A stretch of DNA of 64,000 bases, taken from the NCBI RefSeq assembly GCF_013133795.1, contig NZ_JABGBN010000005.1, positions 1 to 64,000 of the forward strand, written 5' to 3'. Origin of the DNA: Pelistega suis (GTDB taxonomy: Bacteria > Pseudomonadota > Gammaproteobacteria > Burkholderiales > Burkholderiaceae_B). Numbering within the stretch: position 1 is the first letter of the stretch; the number at the start of each line of letters is the position of its first letter. The position numbers and the translations under genes were made by a program. Of the stretch, positions 56,742-64,000 are shown piece by piece. The notes under the pieces are model-generated. The model worked only from the letters and a program-made list of their open reading frames with translations. It was not told the origin of the DNA and did not search any database.

Positions 56742-58115
56742 ATGAATCCTAGCGTTTTTAAAGCTTATGATATCCGTGGTATCGTACCTTCTCAAATCAA
56801 TCCTGAGTTTGCCTTTTTATTAGGTCGCGCATTAGGGCAACGTGCCAAGAGTTTAGGACATACACAGTTTGTTATTGGTTTTGATGGTCGTCATAGCAGC
56901 CCTTCGCTTGCCGAAAAACTCTCTGCAGGGATACGAGACCAAGGTATCGAAGTCATTAATATTGGTATGGTACCTACACCTCTTGTCTACTTCCATACTT
57001 ATGCAAACAATATCGGGGCTTGTGTGGCTATTACAGGTAGCCACAATCCACCTGACTATAATGGTTTCAAAATGATGCTGGATGGTAAGGCAATTTATGG
57101 TGAGAGTGTTGCTTCTTTATACACAGAAATGCAGGCACTCGAAAAGCAAGCACTATTAGCACAAAATGCCAAAGAAACAACGATTAATATTATTCCTGAC
57201 TATATTTCTCGTATCGTTTCAGATGTTAAATTAAAACGCCCTATGCGTATTGCTATTGATGCAGGCAATGGCGTAGGCGGTAAAGTTGCTCCTGAATTAT
57301 TTCGCGCATTAGGCTGTGAGGTCGATACGCTTTTTTGTGAGGTTGATGCAGACTTTCCTAACCACCACCCAGACCCAGCTGATCCGCATAATCTAGAAGA
57401 CTTAATCCATCACGTTAAAACGACCGATTGCGAGCTTGGTCTAGCTTTTGATGGTGACGCAGACCGTTTAGGCGTAGTGACTAAATCAGGGGAAATTATT
57501 TGGCCTGATCGCCAACTTATTCTCTATAGTCAAGACGTACTTAAGCGTGTTCCAGGTGCTACCATTGTTTTTGATGTCAAATGTAGCCGCCATGTTGGCG
57601 AGCAAATTGAGGCAGCAGGTGGCAAAGCGCTAATGTGGCAGACAGGTCATTCTTTAATCAAACAAAAAATGAAAGAAGTGGATGCTGCTCTAGGCGGAGA
57701 AATGAGTGGACACACATTCTTTAAAGAGCGTTGGTATGGTTTTGATGATGGTCTGTATACAGGAGCACGTCTACTAGAAATCGTATCAGCTAGCGACAAT
57801 CCTTCTGCGATTCTTGAAGCATTACCACAAGACCAAAATACGCCAGAGCTGAAAGTTGAAATGCAAGAGGGACAACCTCACGCCTTAATTAAAGTACTTC
57901 AGGAAAAAGCTGTATTACCAACAGCAAAGCGTTTAATCACCATTGACGGTATTCGTGCAGAATATGAAGATGGTTTTGGTCTTGCTCGCGCTTCAAATAC
58001 GACTCCTGTTTTAGTTCTTCGTTTTGAAGGGCGCAATGAAGAAAGCTTACGCCGCATTAAGGCAGAGTTTAAGGCAATGCTAAAAGAGCATGCAGGTATT
58101 GAAGTAACCATTTAA
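56742..58115 (+). CDS. Phosphomannomutase/phosphoglucomutase
   Basis: A 457-residue alpha-D-phosphohexomutase. The phosphoserine loop is GACVAITGSHNPPDYNGFKMM, the metal loop is LAFDGDADRLGVV, the sugar loop is GGEMSGHTFF, and the phosphate loop is near GIRAEYEDGFGLARASNTTPVLVLRFEG. It is of the AlgC/ManB type that supplies mannose- or glucose-1-phosphate for surface polysaccharide, which fits the glycosyltransferases to its right. A TTG two codons upstream (56736) is less likely than ATG 56742. Confidence 0.92.
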   Translation: MNPSVFKAYDIRGIVPSQINPEFAFLLGRALGQRAKSLGHTQFVIGFDGRHSSPSLAEKLSAGIRDQGIEVINIGMVPTPLVYFHTYANNIGACVAITGSHNPPDYNGFKMMLDGKAIYGESVASLYTEMQALEKQALLAQNAKETTINIIPDYISRIVSDVKLKRPMRIAIDAGNGVGGKVAPELFRALGCEVDTLFCEVDADFPNHHPDPADPHNLEDLIHHVKTTDCELGLAFDGDADRLGVVTKSGEIIWPDRQLILYSQDVLKRVPGATIVFDVKCSRHVGEQIEAAGGKALMWQTGHSLIKQKMKEVDAALGGEMSGHTFFKERWYGFDDGLYTGARLLEIVSASDNPSAILEALPQDQNTPELKVEMQEGQPHALIKVLQEKAVLPTAKRLITIDGIRAEYEDGFGLARASNTTPVLVLRFEGRNEESLRRIKAEFKAMLKEHAGIEVTI

Positions 58116-58635
58116 AGACGATAGTGCCAGTGAGCAGCAAGCCCACACGGAGAGACATTCACTCGTAGCGACATTGGAAACGGCGAAGCACTTTCCGGAG
58201 CAAGAGTGAACTGTCTGCAGTGTGGTTGTATAGTCAATGCTCACTAGCCATCAGGTTTGCTGCACATTCCGCGCAGTCGCTGATTATTACTAGCATTACT
58301 GTGCATACGCCAATCTGCCTACAGGTTTTTGTCAGTCGCTCAAACAGTGCCTCACTTCGTTCGCCAAAACGAAGTTTCGATGTAATCAAACTCGCTTTGT
58401 GATCAAAAACCTCTCCGGCAGACTGGCTTGGATGACAGTGCTAGCTAATGGCAGTCCTCACGGAGAGAACTTGATGTACCGAGCGAGTTTGCAAACGGCG
58501 AGCGTTAGCGACGCACTTTGCTGTTCGAGCGAATACACAATGTTCTGTAGTGAGGACGATACATAGCAAGAGTGAACTGTCTGCAGTGTAGGCGGGATAA
58601 CCAATGCTAATAGCAACAAGACTTGCTGCACATTC
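58116..58635. repeat. Mosaic palindromic repeat region (right copy, inverted)
   Basis: No gene. Module A is present at 58143-58225 in the opposite orientation to the left copies, with about 4 differences from the 51354 copy in 82 bases. Module B is at 58301-58431, also inverted, with an extra 20-odd bases relative to the left copy. A partial A end (AGAGTGAACTGTCTGCAGTG) recurs at about 58569-58588, and TGCTGCACATTCC recurs at about 58259 and 58625. The two regions are inverted repeats bracketing 51.9-58.1 kb. Confidence 0.85.
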
Positions 58636-59742
58636 CTATTGACACAAATCCCGATAAACCTCAAGGTGCTTGTCAATAATAATCGGCATGGCAAATTCGC
58701 GTTCAGCCAAAGCACGCCCTTCTTTGCCCATTGCACTCCGTAAGGCAACATCATTCGCCAAACGTTGCACCGCCTTAAAAATCGCCTCACCGTCTTTTAC
58801 AGGCACTAATAAACCACTTTTATCAGGAATAATCGTATCACGACATCCCGGCACATCCGTTGTCACTATGGGGCGTCCCGCTGCCGCTGCTTCTAATAAT
58901 GACTTAGGAATACCTTCTCGATAAGAAGGCAAGACAATGATATGCGATTGTGCATATAACTGAGCAATATCTTTACGCTCACCTAAACACGCTACATATT
59001 GACCAATCGCTTGATACTCTTGCTCCGTCAGCGAAGCAGGATTACCTAAATCAATCGTACCAGCTAACTGCCAACGATATTTATTATCCTTATCACACCG
59101 TGCCGCCTCAACAAACTCCATCACACCTTTATCTTTTAAGAGTCGTGCTGCCATCGTAATCGTTATCGGCATTGCTGGCTCTGGCGACGCTTGGAACTCT
59201 TGCAGATCCACACCCGCCCCTCTAATCATGACTACCTGCTCTTGGCGTACTGCATGAATATTACGTAAAATAGCGCAATCATCAGCATTTTGAAAAATCA
59301 CCCTACTATTCCCATGTCCCAAAGCAAAGCGATACAAAGCAGTAACCACGGTTTTTAAAATATCTCTTTTTTTCTGACGTGTAAAAATAAACCCTAAGCC
59401 AGAAATGGCATAAACAGCCGCTGGCACGCCTGCTAACCGAGCGGCAATCCCACCATACAAAACAGGCTTAATCGTCACCAAATGGACTAAATCAGGTTTC
59501 AGCTGTTTAAATAAACGATAAATAGACCATAAGGTTTTTGCTTCTCCCCATGGATTTGTCCCACTTCGCGACATGGTAATTTCATGATGAGTAAAACCGT
59601 AGGCAACAATTTGATTCACTGACTTGCCCGGCATAGTTGCCACATGGACATCATAACCAGCATCTTTTGCTGCTAATGCAATTCTTACTCGATGAGATAA
59701 GAAAAAGTCAGGGTTATTCACCACAAATAATATTTTAGACAT
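58636..59742 (-). CDS. Glycosyltransferase, family 4
   Basis: A 368-residue cytoplasmic, membrane-associated GT-B enzyme transferring a sugar to a lipid-linked glycan. It starts KILFVVNNPDFFLSHRVRIALAAKDAGYDVHVAT and keeps the GT4 donor-site region IVLPSYREGIPKSLLEAAAAGRPIVTTDVPGCRDTI (E-x7-E pattern). AVYAISGLGFIFT and VHLVTIKPVLYGGIAARLAG are typical of PglA-like N-acetylgalactosaminyl- or bacillosamine-linked transferases. It is the last gene of the minus-strand glycan cluster, 3 bases after the next upstream gene. Sugar specificity is open. Confidence 0.82.
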   Translation of the reverse strand: MSKILFVVNNPDFFLSHRVRIALAAKDAGYDVHVATMPGKSVNQIVAYGFTHHEITMSRSGTNPWGEAKTLWSIYRLFKQLKPDLVHLVTIKPVLYGGIAARLAGVPAAVYAISGLGFIFTRQKKRDILKTVVTALYRFALGHGNSRVIFQNADDCAILRNIHAVRQEQVVMIRGAGVDLQEFQASPEPAMPITITMAARLLKDKGVMEFVEAARCDKDNKYRWQLAGTIDLGNPASLTEQEYQAIGQYVACLGERKDIAQLYAQSHIIVLPSYREGIPKSLLEAAAAGRPIVTTDVPGCRDTIIPDKSGLLVPVKDGEAIFKAVQRLANDVALRSAMGKEGRALAEREFAMPIIIDKHLEVYRDLCQ

Positions 59743-59745
59743 AAA

Positions 59746-60900
59746 CTATTTTCTCAACATCATTGCCCATGTACTTTCATACTGCTTAACCATTATTTCT
59801 ATGCTAAATCGTTCAAGTACACTTTGTCGCACTTTACTCTGTAACTGTTGGAATGCCTGTTTTTGTACCAAGTTAGCTCCCGGCTCACCTAAAAAAGCTA
59901 ATGCTTCATTTATTTTTGAAGCTAAATCTTCTGGATTGGCCGCTTCTGCTACCCAGCCATTTTCTCCGACAATTAGCGCAGCATCACCAACATCAGTCAC
60001 TACATTAGGAACTCCGCACGCCATAGACTCAGACACCACATTAGGGAACCCTTCTGCAATGCTGGATAATACATGAATATCTAAAGCAGGCATTAACTTA
60101 GGAACGTCTGTACGCAAACCTAAGAGCAACACATCTTTATCTGCAATTAATTGATATTGATTTAATAAAGCCATCAGGGTTTCATTATTTTTCTCTAATC
60201 CTTTCCCTACCAATATCAGTACAGCATCAGGATATTTTTTCTTCGCCATAGCAAATGCTTTTAACAAACTAGGATGGTCTTTTAAAGGATTCCAACGCGC
60301 AATAAAACCCAATACAGGCGTATCTTCAGATAAGCCTAAGTGCTGACGGCTTTGTTGGCGATTTTCTTGACTTGGTTTCCATTGCTCAAGGTTATAGCCA
60401 TTTTGAATCACCACCATTTTTTCTGCAGCATATCCCCAACTCGCATGAATTTTAGCGGCTTGTTCACCACAAACGATAATTCGTTGAGGGATAAAGCGTG
60501 ATAGCCATGCACTGATTCGTGCGAGATAATAATTCGTTTTTGAGGTTTCTTTTAAACTTGCACCAGAATTACGAACCCCCCAAGCAAGATGACTAAAACC
60601 TGCCATACGAGCCACTATACCGCCAAACAAATCTGCATGATACATCCATGTTTGCACAATCTCTGGCCGCAACTCCTTTAATAAGCGTTTTAAAGCCATT
60701 AAATCTTTAAGCCCTATCTTGCCGGGTCGCATATTCAATGTATATACCGCAATACCTGCTTCCCTTAGTTGGTCACCAAAAACACCTTCATCACTAAAAC
60801 TCACCACCACATGCTCATACGTTGAGTGTGTCACAAGACGAGTGAGTACAGTTTCCGCACCACCTTGCCCTAAACCACTAATTAGATGAACCACTTTCAT
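59746..60900 (-). CDS. Glycosyltransferase, family 4
   Basis: A 384-residue GT-B enzyme. HLISGLGQGGAETVLTRLV at the N-terminus is the acceptor-side glycine motif, and the donor side has LDIHVLSSIAEGFPNVVSESMACGVPNVVTDVGDAALIV. Its stop is 3 bases from the preceding-described gene, and its start overlaps the stop of the next one upstream by 4 bases, so all three transferases are one transcription unit. Sugar and linkage cannot be read from sequence. Confidence 0.85.
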   Translation of the reverse strand: MKVVHLISGLGQGGAETVLTRLVTHSTYEHVVVSFSDEGVFGDQLREAGIAVYTLNMRPGKIGLKDLMALKRLLKELRPEIVQTWMYHADLFGGIVARMAGFSHLAWGVRNSGASLKETSKTNYYLARISAWLSRFIPQRIIVCGEQAAKIHASWGYAAEKMVVIQNGYNLEQWKPSQENRQQSRQHLGLSEDTPVLGFIARWNPLKDHPSLLKAFAMAKKKYPDAVLILVGKGLEKNNETLMALLNQYQLIADKDVLLLGLRTDVPKLMPALDIHVLSSIAEGFPNVVSESMACGVPNVVTDVGDAALIVGENGWVAEAANPEDLASKINEALAFLGEPGANLVQKQAFQQLQSKVRQSVLERFSIEIMVKQYESTWAMMLRK

Positions 60901-61991
60901 TGCGATTTAACTACCGTAAAAATATGATCCCATTGACGTAACACTTGCTCCTGAGAATAACGTGCGAATACCGCTTCCTGACCTTGTATGGCTAACTGTT
61001 TTCGTTCCTCACTATCCTGCATCAAACGAGATAATTCCTCAGCAAACAATCCTTCATTATTTAAAGGAATCAGTCTTGCCACTTTACCCTCTTGGCTAAG
61101 CTCTCGGGGACCACTTGGGCAATCATAGGCAATCACAGGAAGCCCACTTGCCATACCCTCTAACATCACGTTAGGAAAACCCTCTAAGCGAGAAGTGATG
61201 GCTAGTAGACTGGCTTGACGCATCACTTCCCAAGGTGTTGTCGTATTCCCCATAAGGTGAATATATTTCGATAAACCTTTTTCAATAACAAGATGTTCTA
61301 AATGCGCCTCTTCTTGTCCTTCACCATAAATATGCAAATGCCAGTCAGGATGAGATCGATGCACCTTACTAAAAATAGTAATCAACCGATCAAATTGCTT
61401 ACTCTCAACGAGTCTCCCCATCGCTAACAAAATCGGGCCTGCCGCAAAGTTAGGCTCTTTCTGTGGCAAAGTATGAGGCAATGGATTAGGAATAACATGT
61501 AAATTGTGGCAAGCAGGCAAATCCTTTTGAAATTGATTCGCCGCATTCTCTGTTTGCAAAACAACTGCTGAGGCACTAGGATATAATCGCCGACGAAGAA
61601 ACTTTAAGCTTGAACTAATTTTCTGGAACCTAGGATCTGAGCGCTCACTCACAATCAACGGCAACCTTAATCCACACTTCGCTAATAAGGCCATCACATT
61701 CACATTAGTCAAAAATGATAGTGCCACATCCGCTTTAGTTTCTTTCATCAGGCGACGCAATACCAAGGGTTTAAGCAAACGAGCCAACCATTTTTGTTTG
61801 GGCAATGATTGACTCAACCAATGTACCTTAATGCGTTCATCTAATGTATAAAACGACTTTCCTGTCCCCTGAGTAAAACAAGGAACTAGCGTCACCTCAT
61901 ATCCTTTTGCAACCCAAGCATTTGCTAAAGTACAAGCAACACGCTCTGCTCCGCCCGCATTCAAGGAGCTCACTAAAAATAAAATCTTCAT
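60897..61991 (-). CDS. Glycosyltransferase, family 4 (PglH/PglJ-like)
   Basis: A 364-residue GT-B enzyme. KILFLVSSLNAGGAERVACTLANAWVAKGYEVTLV is the N-terminal motif, and SLLAITSRLEGFPNVMLEGMASGLPVIAYDCPSGPRELS is the donor-binding region. The SPRELS/CPSGP variant resembles PglJ/PglH type N-acetylgalactosamine transferases, a weak hint only. It starts 5 bases after asnB and overlaps the following gene by 4 bases. Confidence 0.85.
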   Translation of the reverse strand: MKILFLVSSLNAGGAERVACTLANAWVAKGYEVTLVPCFTQGTGKSFYTLDERIKVHWLSQSLPKQKWLARLLKPLVLRRLMKETKADVALSFLTNVNVMALLAKCGLRLPLIVSERSDPRFQKISSSLKFLRRRLYPSASAVVLQTENAANQFQKDLPACHNLHVIPNPLPHTLPQKEPNFAAGPILLAMGRLVESKQFDRLITIFSKVHRSHPDWHLHIYGEGQEEAHLEHLVIEKGLSKYIHLMGNTTTPWEVMRQASLLAITSRLEGFPNVMLEGMASGLPVIAYDCPSGPRELSQEGKVARLIPLNNEGLFAEELSRLMQDSEERKQLAIQGQEAVFARYSQEQVLRQWDHIFTVVKSQ

Positions 61992-61996
61992 TTTGC

Positions 61997-63898
61997 CTAT
62001 ACTGAAATCTGATACTCATCAAGCCATGCCTGCAACATCAAAGCACCCCATAAATGAGCACTCCAATCCCCTTTTCCACTTAAATGCGCTTGCCATGCTT
62101 GTTGGATTAATCGCTCATTTAATAAACCTTGCTGTTTAAGTCGCTCATTGTTTAATAAATCATTTGCCCAATCTTTTAAGGGACCTTTTAACCACGCCCC
62201 TAATGGTACGGAAAAACCTTTTTTAGGACGCTCCAGCAAAGCCTTCGGTACATGACGATATAACACTTCTTTCATCAACCACTTACTTACTCCATCACGA
62301 CGCTTATAGTTTGGATGTAGATCCCATACAAACTCAAATACGCGATGATCTAATAAAGGCACCCTTGTCTCTAGAGAGTGATGCATAGCTGCGCGATCCA
62401 CCTTCACGAGAATATCATCAGGCAAATACGATAGCGTATCGGTAATCATCATTGTTTTTAATAAACTACGTAAAGGTTTATTCGCAAATGCCGTTTCTGG
62501 CTCACTTCCACCAATCACTAAACGTTCTGGTGATTTCCAATACGACACAAAAGGCTGATAAAATGCCACACTATCTTTAGCTCGCATAAGCTGTGATAAT
62601 TGCTGCCACTTCATCTGTGCAGTTAACTTTGCAGGTTTATGGGTATCAGGACTACTCATAACTTCACTAAACGCCCCGACAAAGGAACGTAAAAAAGCGG
62701 GCATTTTCTGACAACGATTCCACCATTGCTGGGCTCGAGCATAGCGGTTATAACCGCCAAATAATTCATCACCCGCATCACCCGATAAAGCAACCTTCAC
62801 ATGCTGTGCAGTAAGCCCCATCATCACCAAAACCGGTAACTGTGATGAGTCTGCAAAAGGCTCACTATAGACTTTAGGTATTTGCTCAAATAAAGCCAAT
62901 CCATCCTTACCATCCATATAGAGTTCAGTATGGTCAGTACCTAAATGTTCTGCAATCGCCTTGGCAAAAGGTGCTTCATTGTATTGTTTTTCTTTAAAAC
63001 CAATAGCAAACGTTTTAATCGCTTGAGAGCTCTGCTTTTGCATTAACGCAGCAATAAGTGAAGAGTCCGTACCTCCCGATAAAAAAGCACCGAGTTTTAC
63101 ATCAGCCAACATTTGATCCTTTACGCTCGTAGATAATATGTCCTCAAATGCATCCAATGCTAACTTATCGTTGGCAAAGACTCGATCACTACTGCGTTTA
63201 GCAATATCATAAGCAGACCAATAGGTAATCGGTTCAGACCAAGCAGCTTGCTCAAATAGCTGTTGAGCATCCAACACGAGATAACTCGCAGGCGGTAGCT
63301 TAAAAACATTCTCAAAAATACTATACGGTGCAGGAATATAGTTATGGCGCATTAACAGCGTCACGGCTTGACGATTAATTCGTTTATTAAACCCATCAAT
63401 AGGCATTAAGGCTTTTAAATCAGACGAAAATAATAAACCCCGTGGGCTACGTGCATAATATAACGGCTTCTCACCAAATCTATCCCGTCCTAAGACTAGT
63501 GTATTCTCAGCGTTATCCCATAAGGCAAAAGCAAACATCCCCACCAGTTTAGCGAGCGTATCTGCTACCCCCCATTGTGCAAAGCAAGCTAATAATGTTT
63601 CTGTATCCGAATGACCTCGCCACACCTGCTTATCTAACTGCTCACGCAATGCTAAATGATTATAGATTTCTCCGTTAAATACCAAAACATAACGACCGTC
63701 ATCACTCAACATAGGTTGATGTCCATGTTCAGATAAGTCTTGGATTGCCAACCGTACATGAGCCAATCCTACTTGCTGAGTCGCATTCATCCAGACCCCT
63801 TGACTATCCGGACCTCGCTCACGAATACGTGTACACGCCTCACTTAAGGTATGCTGCTTATGCTCAAAAGAGCCAATCAATCCAATAATGCCGCACAT
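61997..63898 (-). CDS. asnB: Asparagine synthase-type glutamine amidotransferase (AsnB/WbpS-like)
   Basis: A 633-residue enzyme with an N-terminal Ntn glutaminase domain (catalytic Cys2 in MCGIIGLIGSF, GHQPMLSDDGRYVLVFNGEIYNH) and a C-terminal synthetase domain with ATP loop LGAFLSGGTDSSLIAALM and VALSGDAGDELFGGYNRY. Such enzymes in polysaccharide clusters amidate sugar carboxylates (for example WbpS); true asparagine synthesis is the other possibility. The cluster position favours the glycan role. It starts 4 bases after the gene at the window edge. Confidence 0.85.
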   Translation of the reverse strand: MCGIIGLIGSFEHKQHTLSEACTRIRERGPDSQGVWMNATQQVGLAHVRLAIQDLSEHGHQPMLSDDGRYVLVFNGEIYNHLALREQLDKQVWRGHSDTETLLACFAQWGVADTLAKLVGMFAFALWDNAENTLVLGRDRFGEKPLYYARSPRGLLFSSDLKALMPIDGFNKRINRQAVTLLMRHNYIPAPYSIFENVFKLPPASYLVLDAQQLFEQAAWSEPITYWSAYDIAKRSSDRVFANDKLALDAFEDILSTSVKDQMLADVKLGAFLSGGTDSSLIAALMQKQSSQAIKTFAIGFKEKQYNEAPFAKAIAEHLGTDHTELYMDGKDGLALFEQIPKVYSEPFADSSQLPVLVMMGLTAQHVKVALSGDAGDELFGGYNRYARAQQWWNRCQKMPAFLRSFVGAFSEVMSSPDTHKPAKLTAQMKWQQLSQLMRAKDSVAFYQPFVSYWKSPERLVIGGSEPETAFANKPLRSLLKTMMITDTLSYLPDDILVKVDRAAMHHSLETRVPLLDHRVFEFVWDLHPNYKRRDGVSKWLMKEVLYRHVPKALLERPKKGFSVPLGAWLKGPLKDWANDLLNNERLKQQGLLNERLIQQAWQAHLSGKGDWSAHLWGALMLQAWLDEYQISV

Positions 63899-63902
63899 AG
63901 TC

Positions 63903-64000
63903 TTATTTTTTTATTCCTAATTCGCTAAATAATTTTTCCCAATCTTGACTAATCTTTTGCATAGAGAAGCGCTCTCTCACATTCGTAGCTTGACTCGCAT
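63903..64000 (-). CDS. C-terminal end of a further cluster gene (probable glycosyltransferase)
   Basis: The last 31 codons of a frame running off the right edge. The tail ASQATNVRERFSMQKIS then DWEKLFSELGIKK, with RERFS followed by a Trp-containing helix, is the usual C-terminal end of a family-4 glycosyltransferase. Its stop is 4 bases before the asnB start (TAAGACTATG). Confidence 0.6.
   Translation of the reverse strand, partial: ASQATNVRERFSMQKISQDWEKLFSELGIKK

Overview
The window looks like ordinary chromosome of a low- to moderate-GC betaproteobacterium of the order Burkholderiales. Alcaligenaceae (a Pelistega/Oligella-like genus) is my best guess; no 16S gene is in view to confirm it. 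The evidence is a Burkholderiales-type rRNA leader at the left edge, a TctCBA tripartite tricarboxylate transporter with a Bug-type receptor, a RibBX-type riboflavin enzyme, and the gene order lolB-ispE-tRNA-Gln-prs-rplY-pth-ychF. Coding density is high. I see no prophage, integrase, insertion sequence or CRISPR array.

Layout. Bases 1-300 hold the leader and promoter of an rRNA operon that runs off the left edge on the minus strand. At 0.7-2.4 kb lie three lipoprotein genes (DUF4810, DUF799, CsgG-like), closed by a terminator. At 2.5-11.4 kb are a LysE exporter, a DUF4153 membrane protein, msrA, lgt, a SIMPL protein, 6S RNA beside zapA and a coiled-coil partner, a beta-hydroxyacid dehydrogenase, mnmE and rppH. 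At 11.5-18.6 kb come proS and the complete Tol-Pal envelope system (ybgC-tolQRAB-pal-cpoB). At 18.6-28 kb are a hydrolase, a PCuAC copper-binding protein, the tctDE two-component system with its tctCBA transporter, an AbrB-family permease, a short antitoxin-like remnant and an orphan amino-acid-binding protein. At 28.1-30.3 kb groESL sits under a clear CIRCE operator. dgkA and pyrF follow.

From 36 kb down to 31.6 kb, on the minus strand, runs a riboflavin/thiamine/housekeeping operon: ribBX, ribH, nusB, thiL, pgpA, pncC. At 36-43.8 kb are a MarR regulator, glpD, a CYTH-CHAD protein, a DUF3108 protein, ftsY (minus), then rsmD, coaD and a ferredoxin. At 43.8-55.2 kb, on the minus strand, are a MOSC_N-only protein, a large AsmA-like protein, ychF, a CPBP protease, pth, rplY, prs, tRNA-Gln, ispE, lolB and a TPR protein. 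An FAD-linked oxidase and a phosphomannomutase follow. From 58.6 kb to the right edge is a minus-strand surface-glycan cluster: three family-4 glycosyltransferases, an AsnB-type amidotransferase and the tail of a further gene.

The least explained element is a family of mosaic palindromic repeats. They fill two gene-free gaps (about 51.3-51.9 kb and 58.1-58.6 kb) in opposite orientations and so bracket a 6.2-kb block. An 82-bp hairpin module is present three times at about 95% identity, and a second module of about 110 bp is shared between the two gaps. Other points of interest are the stand-alone MOSC_N protein, the catalytically degenerate RibA domain, the truncated BrnA-like reading frame, and terminator-like hairpins inside the tct and pal-cpoB gene strings.
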